Shown here: positions 42,222 to 50,540 of the stretch, piece after piece
Position numbering within the stretch: position 1 is the first letter of the stretch
Layout: each line of letters begins with the position of its first letter
Assembly (NCBI GenBank): GCA_049116335.1
Contig: JAGDYZ010000016.1
Location: forward strand, 62,001-126,000
Reading direction: 5' to 3'
DNA: 64,000 nt
Source of the DNA: CANMIH01 sp049116335
GTDB lineage: Bacteria; Pseudomonadota; Alphaproteobacteria; Rhodobacterales; Rhodobacteraceae
The notes under the pieces: model-generated
Database searches by the model: none
Seen by the model: only the letters and a program-made list of their open reading frames with translations
What the model was told of the DNA's origin: nothing
Position numbers and translations under genes: made by a program

Positions 42222-42494
42222 TTATGCTGGGGTGTCACCTTCCACCAGCTGAGAGGCGATCCGTTCCAGCTGTTGTGACATCAACAACAGATGTGTCACA
42301 CGCCCGCCATCAACTTCCCCTGCCAGGGTCATCGCTGCGTTTTCAATGATCTGCGCCGCTTGCGTCAAATCACCTGACGCTTCGAGCATAGCCGGAGACC
42401 CCTGCCCGCTTGGTTGTTCGACTGCGGCCACGTACATGCCCCCCATCGTCTGTAATAGCCCCATAGTGCTATAAAGCCTCTCTTGTTGATCCAC
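42222..42494 (-). CDS. Small helical protein of unknown function
   Basis: A 90-residue predicted protein with no cysteine, signal peptide or membrane helix. The second half looks like two amphipathic helices (LTQAAQIIENAAMTLAGEV, VTHLLLMSQQLERIASQLVE). It begins with GTG at 42494 behind GAGGTG at 8 bases; ATG 42464 is an alternative. Its upstream region of 370 bases is unusually AT-rich and carries repeats and a CtrA-like site. I do not recognise a family. The good ribosome site and amino-acid composition argue that it is a real gene. Confidence 0.55.
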   Translation of the reverse strand: MDQQERLYSTMGLLQTMGGMYVAAVEQPSGQGSPAMLEASGDLTQAAQIIENAAMTLAGEVDGGRVTHLLLMSQQLERIASQLVEGDTPA

Positions 42495-42592
42495 ATGCGC
42501 GACACCTCAGTCACCACAGACACACAACAACAATTAACTGACTTAGGTACCAACGAGCTTAGCGACATCTGTCACTTGCAAACTTCGTTGCT

Positions 42593-42620
42593 ACTAACAC
42601 AGAACTAACGGTAAACTAAC
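42593..42620. repeat. Three ACTAAC hexamers exactly 11 bases apart
   Basis: ACTAAC occurs at 42593-42598, 42604-42609 and 42615-42620, a start-to-start distance of 11 each time. The spacers are ACAGA and GGTAA. One helical turn spacing places all three on the same DNA face, as expected for cooperative protein binding. Confidence 0.6.
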
Positions 42621-42644
42621 ACACGTACAAGTAGAATGAACAGA

Positions 42645-42659
42645 TTAAAGCTGAGTTAA
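42645..42659. promoter_or_regulatory. CtrA-like box TTAA-N7-TTAA
   Basis: TTAAAGCTGAGTTAA matches the full-site consensus of the alphaproteobacterial response regulator CtrA. It is 151 bases upstream of the start of the 90-residue unknown protein, inside the AT-rich region. One match of 8 defined bases in AT-rich DNA can arise by chance. Confidence 0.45.
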
Positions 42660-42864
42660 AATTATATATTCATGTAAACGTTAAGAATTTCAAAACACTG
42701 GTATAAGCTCACAGGTCCCCTATCCGAAAAGCGGTGGAGCACACGAAAGCCGCACTATCACGCGCATCTCAGAGCAAAACCTTCATCTCAACCACAGGTA
42801 TATTTGCAAAAGCTTGAGAGAGTTCGGAAGTTATGCACATTTGCAACACTAGCCTGGGGATAAC

Positions 42865-43293
42865 TTACCGTGTTGAGGCCGACAGAAAGACCTGTTCAAT
42901 CACATCCTGGAAGCAGGCAAGGTCCGTTTCAGGGAGTAGCGCAAGCCGACGCGCCGCAGCGCGCATGGGATCGGCGGTCAGAACTTCGGCGCCCGCTGCG
43001 GTCAAATCAATGGTCTTGGTCCGCATATCTGTCACCCCATCAACCTGAACAACAAATTGTCGAGCTTCCAGTGTTTTCACCGCGCGCGCCACGGGAGCGC
43101 GTGTGAGATTGAGATGTTCCGCCAGGTGGCGCAGCTGTCGCTTGGGGTGCGGCTGAACGTGAAGATAGCGCAGGATCGACCATTGCAGCGGCTGGATGGC
43201 GGTTGACCGACGATCCGCATAGGTCTGGCGCACCGCCTGCTCTAACAAAAGCAGAACACCAAACTCCCTATCCTTCTTATCCCTACCACGCAT
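42865..43293 (-). CDS. MarR-family regulator
   Basis: A 142-residue winged-helix regulator. HTH region about residues 38-85 (LQWSILRYLHVQ, LRHLAEHLNLTRAPVARAVK), wing VQVDGVTDMRTKTIDLT. A long dimerisation helix ends the protein. A perfect inverted repeat lies 10 bases before its ATG, so it probably represses itself. It lies 109 bases after the hybrid kinase on the same strand. The ligand is unknown. Confidence 0.88.
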   Translation of the reverse strand: MRGRDKKDREFGVLLLLEQAVRQTYADRRSTAIQPLQWSILRYLHVQPHPKRQLRHLAEHLNLTRAPVARAVKTLEARQFVVQVDGVTDMRTKTIDLTAAGAEVLTADPMRAAARRLALLPETDLACFQDVIEQVFLSASTR

Positions 43294-43303
43294 CGTCAGA
43301 CCT

Positions 43304-43332
43304 ATTGTGCCTTAGAACCCCCAAGGCACAAT
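43304..43332. promoter_or_regulatory. Operator-like inverted repeat before marR
   Basis: ATTGTGCCTT (43304-43313) and AAGGCACAAT (43323-43332) are perfect arms with a 9-base spacer, 19 bases centre to centre. A direct repeat GTCAGAC (43295-43301 and 43337-43343) flanks it. Position just upstream of the marR start fits autorepression. Confidence 0.65.
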
Positions 43333-43402
43333 GGCTGTCAGACGCTAACAGAGAATAAACAAACGCGTAGCAACCCCTAAAAACGCAAAGCTTTTTAATG
43401 AG

Positions 43403-45994
43403 TTACTCATTTTCCCTGCGATAACTGCGTGAGGGGTTCATAGCGACAAGTTCTTCCAGCACGCCACGCAGCTTTTTGCGCGACGCCGGTTTTGTCAGTC
43501 TTGCATTTGCATCAACCGTTTGGATGTGATCCGCACCATACCCTGACATCACCACCACAGGCACCTCGGGGCGTCGCTCTCGCACCACTCTAACGACATC
43601 TGCCCCCTGCACCTCACCTGGCATCATCAAGTCCGACAGAAGAAGATCGATGTCTGGATCTTTCTCAAATAAATCAACCGCTTGCCTTCCAGAAGAGGCC
43701 GTCACGACGTTAAGACCAAAATCTTCCAGCATGCGGCGAACGATCAACCGCACATCTGGCTCATCTTCGACAAACAGGACTTTTTGTCCACTAAACCGAT
43801 GCTCCGCAGCAGGCAGGTGGTCTAGAGTCACATTCGGGAGAGGGACGACCTGCCCCATGATCGGAAAGAACATCGAGAACTGGCATCCAATATCCAGATT
43901 TTTGACTTCAATACCGCCGCCACTCTGCTCGACAAACCCACGCACCATGGACAGTCCAAGCCCAGTGCCTTTTCCCGGCCCTTTGGTGGTGAAAAATGGA
44001 TCAAACACATGCGCAAGTATGTCCTCGCTGATGCCCGTGCCGGTATCCGTGACCGCCAGACGCACATAGGGCCCGGGCATCAAATCCGTGCCAGCCAGCG
44101 CCTTAAGGTCGGATTTGGTCAGAGTGACTTCCGCGGAGGAAACTTTGATCTTACCGCCATCGGGCATGGCATCCCGCCCATTGATCAACAGATTTAACAA
44201 CGCCCCTTCTAAGGCGGAGTGATCGAGGTTGACCTGCCGCACGGATTTATCCAATGCCGTGTCAAATTCAATGTTTCCGGGCATCACCCGCTCAACCCAT
44301 TTACGGGTGTCTTCGACAATCGCGTTCACATCCGTTGAGGTTGGCTCAAGCTTGGCCCGCTTGGCAAATGCCAACATCCCGCGGGTCAGATCCGCCCCAC
44401 GGTTGGTGGCACTGATGGCCGCTTCGATCGATTCCTGTTGATCTGGATCGGTGTTGTCTTCGCGCAGGATCTCAAGATTCCCCAAGATGATAGCGAGCAA
44501 GTTGTTGAAATCATGTGCGATTCCACCCGTCAGTTGACCGATACTTTCCTGCCGCTGTGCCCGATTGGCCACCACGGCCTGAAGCTGCAACTCTTGATGG
44601 GTCTCGACCTCACGTGTGACATCGAGATAAATCGCATCGACCCGCACACGCCGGGCGTCGATCCGGTGGAAATCCGCATGGAAATCAAGCCAGACCGTTG
44701 ACTGTGTGCCGGTCTCCACCTCAATTCGGCGTGTCACAGGTGACAGGGTCGCCGCCGAGTAGCTTAGAGATTTCAGGAAAGAGCGATCCTGCACACCCGG
44801 TGTCGACTGGAACAAGATCTCTGGATCCGACTTCAACTCACTTGGTGATTTGCCCCATATGTCCCGGCACCCATCACTGACATAAAGCACCTGATCCGGC
44901 GCCCCGTCGACCAGATCAAAGCTCAGCACAACACCGGGCAGGTTCGCGGCAATTGTGCCAAGCCGCGCTTCGGCCTGTTGGGTCTGGTCAAGACTCTGCC
45001 GCAGGTCCGAAACATCCAGAACCACGCCCGTGACACAGATGGTTTTGCCAGTGCTATCGACTTCGGTCTGCCACTTACATTGCAGATGAAGCACGCCGCG
45101 CGTGGCATGCAACCATCGAAATTCAAGCAAGTCGACCTGAACAGATCCCTCCCAAAGATCGCAGATGGTACGATCAACATAAAGCTGATCTCTTGGGTGA
45201 ACTTGGGTCAGCCAGCCGTCATAGGCGACAATATCAGCCTGTGGGTGCAACCCCAGTAGATCGATCAGCGCTTGATCTATTTGCAAGACATCCTGCCCTG
45301 CCCGCCAAACAAAGACCCCCATGCCAGAGGCCTCTAATGCCAGAGAAAACCGCTCATTCAGCTCTTTGAACTGCTCCACGCGTCTTGCAAATCGTCCTGC
45401 CACATTGATGATCATCACCATGAGCAGAATGGACAGTGTACCTGTCACTGCAGGTGCAGCCGCACGAATAAAGCCATCGGATCCCAGCTCGCGCATCGAC
45501 ATCAGCAAGGGGGTCACATGCACCAAAAGAAACCCGGCCACACAAAACAAGGCGGCGTCAGGTGGAACATTAGTCTGGTCACCCGGTCGAATAACAAATC
45601 GTACCAGAACGCCCAAGATCACCAGAATTGCATGGGCAAAGAAATAGGAAACAACTTGATCCGTAGTCCCAATCACGGAGGAGCCAGCCACCGCAATGAG
45701 CGCTGTCAGAGCCCCCGGCAGGCCGCCTAGATATCCTGCGAACAACAGAGCACCCGCGCCGACATCAAGATCGATCTGATTGCCATCAACGAATACGTTG
45801 GCGCAGACCAAAAAGAACGAGATCCCAAACACACAACCGATCAGCGCCTGCTGAGCGATTTTGCGTTGCGCCAACATCCGCGAAACGCGGATGCCATAAA
45901 GCCCGACACCGCCTAAAACCAAAAAGGCGATATCCTGTAGTATGGGAAACAGCATGCCTGCCTCGTCGAAAGATCCGAGCACAGGATATGCCAT
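43403..45994 (-). CDS. Hybrid sensor histidine kinase with 5TM-LYT-type sensor
   Basis: An 863-residue membrane kinase. Residues about 14-200 hold five or six helices resembling the 5TM-5TMR_LYT domain. PAS domains follow at about 210-335 and 340-465, then the HisKA box GIAHDFNNLL (His494), HATPase (DTGTGISEDI, GKGTGLGLSMV) and a receiver at about 738-855 with the phospho-acceptor Asp788 (LLLSDLMMP). The HDFNN-type kinase with its own receiver usually relays through a phosphotransferase. The start is uncertain between ATG 45994 and ATG 45955. No separate response regulator is adjacent; a MarR gene follows. Confidence 0.92.
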   Translation of the reverse strand: MAYPVLGSFDEAGMLFPILQDIAFLVLGGVGLYGIRVSRMLAQRKIAQQALIGCVFGISFFLVCANVFVDGNQIDLDVGAGALLFAGYLGGLPGALTALIAVAGSSVIGTTDQVVSYFFAHAILVILGVLVRFVIRPGDQTNVPPDAALFCVAGFLLVHVTPLLMSMRELGSDGFIRAAAPAVTGTLSILLMVMIINVAGRFARRVEQFKELNERFSLALEASGMGVFVWRAGQDVLQIDQALIDLLGLHPQADIVAYDGWLTQVHPRDQLYVDRTICDLWEGSVQVDLLEFRWLHATRGVLHLQCKWQTEVDSTGKTICVTGVVLDVSDLRQSLDQTQQAEARLGTIAANLPGVVLSFDLVDGAPDQVLYVSDGCRDIWGKSPSELKSDPEILFQSTPGVQDRSFLKSLSYSAATLSPVTRRIEVETGTQSTVWLDFHADFHRIDARRVRVDAIYLDVTREVETHQELQLQAVVANRAQRQESIGQLTGGIAHDFNNLLAIILGNLEILREDNTDPDQQESIEAAISATNRGADLTRGMLAFAKRAKLEPTSTDVNAIVEDTRKWVERVMPGNIEFDTALDKSVRQVNLDHSALEGALLNLLINGRDAMPDGGKIKVSSAEVTLTKSDLKALAGTDLMPGPYVRLAVTDTGTGISEDILAHVFDPFFTTKGPGKGTGLGLSMVRGFVEQSGGGIEVKNLDIGCQFSMFFPIMGQVVPLPNVTLDHLPAAEHRFSGQKVLFVEDEPDVRLIVRRMLEDFGLNVVTASSGRQAVDLFEKDPDIDLLLSDLMMPGEVQGADVVRVVRERRPEVPVVVMSGYGADHIQTVDANARLTKPASRKKLRGVLEELVAMNPSRSYRRENE

Positions 45995-46151
45995 CGCATC
46001 GCCACGGTGGGGTTCTCATTGGTATAGGCCTTCGTAGGAAGGGGGTAGGTCCCTTCGCATATGCAGTACGTTTCCGATATCCAGCATCGGAAGCACGGCC
46101 CTTCCGTGACATGGTCACCAGAACTGCAGGCACGTTTACTTCAATCTGCGG

Positions 46152-46673
46152 TTAGCCTCGGGAGGCAATTGCCGCGCGACACCAGGCAAGGATGGCCTCT
46201 TCATCTGCTGGGACAGCCACCGCCATCTCACCCGCGAACTCAGCAAAGGCCGCTTTGTTCGCCTCGCCTCCGCTCATCCCAACCAAGACCGGAACCCCCT
46301 GTTCCAGAGCGGCGCCTATCGCCATGCGAAATCCCCGACCTTCGGCCTCTTCCGGCCCAAACTTATTGAGCACAAAAAGATCGGCCTCCTGTTGGTCCGT
46401 GGCCTCAACAGCCGCAACAGCTTGGGTGATGGCCTCAGGGTTTAACCGACACCCTTTTGAATGTTGCCCCAGCGATTGAGTGATCCGAATGGTATCGGCA
46501 CCGGGCAAAACACGGACATCCATATCACAGTGATGCGCATCAACGGGCATCTCTTGCTGAACCTTCACGATCCCCGTCAATCGATACCCCTCGGCCTCAA
46601 GACGGGCCGCCACCAGCGAGATCAATCGATCGGTTTTGCCCCGTCCCGGCGCGCTCAAAGATGCAATTTGCAT
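46152..46673 (-). CDS. DUF2478 (THEP1-like) NTPase-related protein
   Basis: A 173-residue protein starting MQIASLSAPGRGKTDRLISL, a P-loop-like turn (the GRGKT part is kept but the first Gly/Ala is displaced). VLNKFGPEEAEGRGFRMAI resembles the NTPase B region. This matches the DUF2478 family, P-loop proteins often found near molybdate genes; none are visible here. ATG 46673 has AAAGGGAA upstream. It follows an aldehyde dehydrogenase by 66 bases on the same strand. Confidence 0.75.
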   Translation of the reverse strand: MQIASLSAPGRGKTDRLISLVAARLEAEGYRLTGIVKVQQEMPVDAHHCDMDVRVLPGADTIRITQSLGQHSKGCRLNPEAITQAVAAVEATDQQEADLFVLNKFGPEEAEGRGFRMAIGAALEQGVPVLVGMSGGEANKAAFAEFAGEMAVAVPADEEAILAWCRAAIASRG

Positions 46674-46739
46674 TTCCGTTCCCTTTGTCTCTTTGGGGCT
46701 AGGTTTAGTCTTCCGGCAAACCAGTGTCTTTGACACGGC

Positions 46740-48179
46740 TCAATTGCTCCTGGCGACACCACTTATCGATTTGATATCCTGAAAGGCGCGAATTCCCCAA
46801 AGCCCGGCTTCACGGCCCGAACCCGATTGCCCCATACCTCCAAACGGTGCCCCACCTTCACGCGATTTGCCATTCACCTGCACCATACCAACCCGTAACC
46901 GCTGCGCCACCCGGTCGGCCCGGGCCTCATCAGCGGTCTGAATATATCCGGCAAGCCCATAGGGGCTGTCATTCGCGAGGGCGATGGCCTCGTCTTCAGT
47001 GTCAAACGGTGTCAGACACAAAACCGGCCCAAAGATCTCGTCTCTGAACACGGTCATTTCAGGTGTGACCTCCGCCAGTACCGTTGGCCGGGCGTAAAAG
47101 CCAACCTCGATCCCGTCAGGGCGCCCTGCTCCGCCATAGGCAAACCGCGCGCCCTGGTCTTTGGCGATCTGCAGATAGCGCTGCACCCGTTCGTATTGCG
47201 CCTGACTGACCAGCGGGCCTTGGTGCCCACCCGGGTGATCCGGTGCATCGAGATAGGTCTGTTCCGCCGCCTCAACCGCGAGTGCAACCGCCTCATCATA
47301 GACGTCGCGCTGAACAAGCATGCGCGTGGCGGCGTTGCAGGATTGACCAGAATTCCGAAAGCAATGCGCAACGCCCTGCCGGACGGCGGTTGGCAGATCA
47401 CAATCCGCAAAGAGGATATTCGGAGATTTTCCACCAAGCTCTAAGGTTGTGCGCGTGAAATGCTGCGCCGCTTGTTTGGCAATCTCACGACCTGTGGCGG
47501 TGGACCCGGTAAAAGACACAATATCGATCTGCGGGATTTCCACCAAAGCCGCACCCACCGCACCGTCTCCGAGGATCAGATTGAACACGCCCTCCGGAAG
47601 CCCCGCCGCCTCGATGGCTTTTGCCAGAATAACGGCTGTGCGGCTTGACAGTTCAGAGGGTTTCAGCACCACACAACAGCCTGCAGCCAAGGCCGCACCG
47701 ACCTTTAGAACCACTTGGTTCAACGGCCAATTCCAGGGCGTAATCAAAGCCGCTACTCCCAAGGGCTCATAGCGGATTCGGTGGGCCTCGAACTGGGTCA
47801 AAGGACGGTCATTGACCAGATGATCCAACGCGGTCAGAGTTGCCTCAAGATGCGCAAAAGCAGCGCCAACTTGACCCGCACGGGCAAAATCAATCGGCGT
47901 GCCGATCTCGGCGCTGATGCATTGCGCAAGCTCTTCGCGCCGCTCTTCCAGAGCTGCCACAAAGGCACGAAGATACTGGGCCCGGGTCAGCGTATCCAAC
48001 TGCCCCCATCCTGCATCAAACGCCGCCCGAGCCGCATCAACCGCTTCGGTCACCTGCGCCGGGCTGGCGCAGACCAAATCGCCCGCGCTTTGCTCGGTTG
48101 CCGGGTTGATCAGCGCCACAGCCTGCCCGCTCGCCGTCTGCCACTGGCCGGCAATATACATCTGATCGCAGTTGGTCAT
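46740..48179 (-). CDS. Aldehyde dehydrogenase
   Basis: A 479-residue ALDH-superfamily enzyme. Catalytic Glu in TTLELGGKSPN, Cys in FRNSGQSCNAATRM, and the Rossmann PWNWPLNQVVLK are present. ATG 48179 is chosen for normal family length; an ATG 12 codons upstream is possible. It is encoded between the RidA operon end and the DUF2478 gene, same strand; substrate unknown. Confidence 0.93.
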   Translation of the reverse strand: MTNCDQMYIAGQWQTASGQAVALINPATEQSAGDLVCASPAQVTEAVDAARAAFDAGWGQLDTLTRAQYLRAFVAALEERREELAQCISAEIGTPIDFARAGQVGAAFAHLEATLTALDHLVNDRPLTQFEAHRIRYEPLGVAALITPWNWPLNQVVLKVGAALAAGCCVVLKPSELSSRTAVILAKAIEAAGLPEGVFNLILGDGAVGAALVEIPQIDIVSFTGSTATGREIAKQAAQHFTRTTLELGGKSPNILFADCDLPTAVRQGVAHCFRNSGQSCNAATRMLVQRDVYDEAVALAVEAAEQTYLDAPDHPGGHQGPLVSQAQYERVQRYLQIAKDQGARFAYGGAGRPDGIEVGFYARPTVLAEVTPEMTVFRDEIFGPVLCLTPFDTEDEAIALANDSPYGLAGYIQTADEARADRVAQRLRVGMVQVNGKSREGGAPFGGMGQSGSGREAGLWGIRAFQDIKSISGVARSN

Positions 48180-48309
48180 GCCCCGCGCCCCTACAGCAAG
48201 TTTCCTAACGGGCATTTGTGGCGCTTATCCGGGAAATGACAAGGGGCCAAAGCGGATTTTGATCAAACCAGCCTAGGCCCCAAAGTCAATTCTAAGTGTC
48301 ACACAGATC

Positions 48310-48708
48310 TCACTTAGAAATATGTGCCGTGGCTTCGATCTCGATCAACGCCTCATCTTCAATCAGGTCCTTGATCACAAGCATCGACATCGCCGGGAAG
48401 TGTTTCCCCAAAACGCGGCGATAGGCCTGCCCCACCTCACGTTGATGCGCCAGATATTCCTGTTTGTCTTTCACAAACCAGGTCAGGCGCGCGATGTCAG
48501 TGGCCTGGCCGCCCGCAGCTTCGACCACAGCCAGAATGTTCCTCAACGTCTGTTCCATCTGGCCGATGAAATCTTTGGCCTCGAACTCTTTCTGCGCGTT
48601 CCAGCCGATCTGGCCGCCTACATGCAGGGTGCCGTCTTCTGCGAGCATACCGTTGGCATATCCCAGCGCAGGGGCCCATCCGTCGGGGTGGATCTCTTTC
48701 AGGCTCAT
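48310..48708 (-). CDS. RidA-family enamine/imine deaminase
   Basis: A 132-residue trimeric RidA/YjgF protein (LHVGGQIGWNAQKEFEAKDF, RLTWFVKD, ALIEIEATAHI). RidA proteins speed hydrolysis of reactive enamines and imines to ketones and ammonia. It is the last gene of the 2-aminobenzoate operon and overlaps the thioesterase by 4 bases. The ring product of the monooxygenase/reductase is an enamine thioester, so this protein may release its amino group (inference). Confidence 0.9.
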   Translation of the reverse strand: MSLKEIHPDGWAPALGYANGMLAEDGTLHVGGQIGWNAQKEFEAKDFIGQMEQTLRNILAVVEAAGGQATDIARLTWFVKDKQEYLAHQREVGQAYRRVLGKHFPAMSMLVIKDLIEDEALIEIEATAHISK

Positions 48709-49109
48709 GTCGTCTCTTTCATATACTGTTGCAGGCGCGGGCGGATGGCGTCGGGCCAGGGTTGCGGCCGGCCCGTGCTGTTGATGTAGACCAAAACCGA
48801 TCTGGCTTGCAGGCGCAGCTCATCACCGCAAGTTACACGCAGATCCGTCGAGATGCTGCTGGCGCCAATTCGGGTGAGGCTCAGCGTGAAATCAAGATGA
48901 TCGCCGTGGCGCGACGGTGCAGAAAAATCAGTTTCAATCCGCGCGGTGGGCACCCCACCTGTCTGATGCATGTCTTCAAACGGCCAATCCAACGCCTGAT
49001 CAAAAAAGACTTCGACACAGTCATTGATCATCTCGAAATAGCGGGGATAGAAAACAATCCCCGCCGGATCGCAATGTTTGAACAGAACCTTCTGAGACCA
49101 GCGAAACAT
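48705..49109 (-). CDS. 4HBT-type acyl-CoA thioesterase
   Basis: A 134-residue single hot-dog protein with the motif HCDPAGIVFYPRYFEMIND, whose Asp is the catalytic residue of 4-hydroxybenzoyl-CoA-type thioesterases. It may hydrolyse 2-aminobenzoyl-CoA or a stalled intermediate to recover CoA. The start overlaps the previous gene by 1 base (TAATG) and its end overlaps RidA, so it belongs firmly to this operon. Confidence 0.9.
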   Translation of the reverse strand: MFRWSQKVLFKHCDPAGIVFYPRYFEMINDCVEVFFDQALDWPFEDMHQTGGVPTARIETDFSAPSRHGDHLDFTLSLTRIGASSISTDLRVTCGDELRLQARSVLVYINSTGRPQPWPDAIRPRLQQYMKETT

Positions 49110-49345
49110 TAAAATGCCCGGAAGGTCTGGGTCGTCAGGCTGCGTTCGATCCCATCGATCACCAGGAGATTGTCGTTGATATATTTGCCAACGTCTTCCC
49201 CCTCGGGAACGTAGAGTTTCAACAACAGATCATAGTGACCGCTGGTGGAATAAAGCTCAGAGTGGATCTCACGCAGGGCAATGGCTTCGGCCACCTTATA
49301 GGTGCTGCCGGGGCGGCATTGGATCTGGATAAAGAGGCAGGTCAT
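49109..49345 (-). CDS. Stand-alone Lrp/AsnC ligand-binding (RAM) domain
   Basis: A 78-residue protein consisting only of the alpha-beta RAM domain of Lrp/AsnC regulators (FIQIQCRPGSTYKVAEAIAL, YSTSGHYDLLLKLYV). The DNA-binding half is missing, which is normal for this small family. It starts one base after the kynU stop. It may bind tryptophan, kynurenine or anthranilate and modulate an operon enzyme or another Lrp protein (inference). Confidence 0.88.
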   Translation of the reverse strand: MTCLFIQIQCRPGSTYKVAEAIALREIHSELYSTSGHYDLLLKLYVPEGEDVGKYINDNLLVIDGIERSLTTQTFRAF

Positions 49346-49346
49346 G

Positions 49347-50540
49347 TTAGGTCACCCGTGATCGGACTTGATATTTCGGATCGCGCCATAACTCATTTTT
49401 GATCACGTCTTCAATGATCTCAGCGGCGCGGATGACATCCGCCTCATCGATATACAGCGGGGCAAAGCCAAAGCGCATGATATTCGGCGCCCGGAAATCA
49501 CCGATGACCCCCCGATCAATCAAGGCCTGGACTGCGGCATACCCATGTTCAAACCCGAACGAGACCTGACTGCCGCGCACCGTCGCATCGCGGGGCGTGG
49601 CAAGCTCGAGCTCGGGACAGCGCGCTTCAACCTCTTTGATGAAGGTTTCGCACAGATGGACAGAGGCCGCCCGGAGATCCGACATCTCGACACCGTCCCA
49701 GGCGTCCAATGCGGCATCCAACGCCGCCAGTTGCAAGATCGGCGGAGTGCCCACCCGCATCCGTTCGGTCGCCATGGCGGGGCGATAGCCCAACTCCATC
49801 GCAAAGGGGGCATCGTGGCCCAACCATCCGGCCAACGCGGGTTGGATGCTCTCCGCGAGGTCGGGACGGACATAGATGAAGGCCGGGGCACCGGGGCCAC
49901 CGTTGAGGTACTTGTACGAGCATCCCACAGCAAACTCGGCGTTGCAGCCAGCCAGATCAAGCTCAAGCGCACCTGCAGAATGCGCCAGATCCCAGATCAT
50001 CACCGCGCCTTTTTCATGGGCACGTTTGGTGACCTCAACCATGTCGTGTTTGCGACCCGACCGGAAATCCACCTCGGTCAACATAACAACCGCCACCTCT
50101 TCGGTGATGGCCTCCATGACATCTTCCGGGTCGGCTAGACGCAGCTCATGCCCCTGCCCTTTGGTGTCAATCAACCCCTGCGCCATATAGAGATCGGTGG
50201 GAAAGTTGCCGTTGTCCGACAAAATCACCTTGCGATCCGGACGCATGTCCAGCCCGGCGGCGACCGCCTGAAACACCTTGATCGACAGGGTATCACCGGT
50301 GGCAACCGAGCCGTCTGGCGCGCCAATCAGTGCCGCAATACGGTTGGCCACCTTGGTGGGCAAGCCCATCCAATCGGCGGTGTTCCATGCGCGGATAAGC
50401 TCATGGCCCCACTCGGCCTGAATGGTCTGCGCCACACGGGCATTTACCGCTTTGGGCAGAACACCCAGCGAGTTGCCATCGAGATAGATCACCCCTTCGG
50501 GCAGATCAAACAGCTCTTTCCTAGGCAGTGAAACGCCCAT
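49347..50540 (-). CDS. kynU: Kynureninase
   Basis: A 397-residue PLP enzyme splitting kynurenine to anthranilate and alanine. YLDGNSLGVLPK near the N-terminus, WDLAHSAGALELDL, and the PLP lysine in GCSYKYLNGGPGAPAFIYV are diagnostic. ATG 50540 has GGAGAG upstream and overlaps the kynA stop (TAATG). Confidence 0.96.
   Translation of the reverse strand: MGVSLPRKELFDLPEGVIYLDGNSLGVLPKAVNARVAQTIQAEWGHELIRAWNTADWMGLPTKVANRIAALIGAPDGSVATGDTLSIKVFQAVAAGLDMRPDRKVILSDNGNFPTDLYMAQGLIDTKGQGHELRLADPEDVMEAITEEVAVVMLTEVDFRSGRKHDMVEVTKRAHEKGAVMIWDLAHSAGALELDLAGCNAEFAVGCSYKYLNGGPGAPAFIYVRPDLAESIQPALAGWLGHDAPFAMELGYRPAMATERMRVGTPPILQLAALDAALDAWDGVEMSDLRAASVHLCETFIKEVEARCPELELATPRDATVRGSQVSFGFEHGYAAVQALIDRGVIGDFRAPNIMRFGFAPLYIDEADVIRAAEIIEDVIKNELWRDPKYQVRSRVT

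Larger units (their letters stand above)
42495..42864. promoter_or_regulatory. AT-rich 370-base upstream region
   Basis: A long gap between the small unknown gene (reading away, minus) and the 3' end of a MarR gene. The only gene it can serve as a promoter is the 90-residue one. The stretch 42520-42720 is clearly AT-richer than anything nearby, with the phased hexamers and CtrA-like box listed separately. No coding frame with a ribosome site or RNA gene is recognisable. Confidence 0.5.

Noticed and set aside
46072..46092. TTCCGAT/ATCGGAA hairpin after the DUF2478 gene as a terminator
   Set aside because: Short stem with no T-run in either direction; too weak to call.
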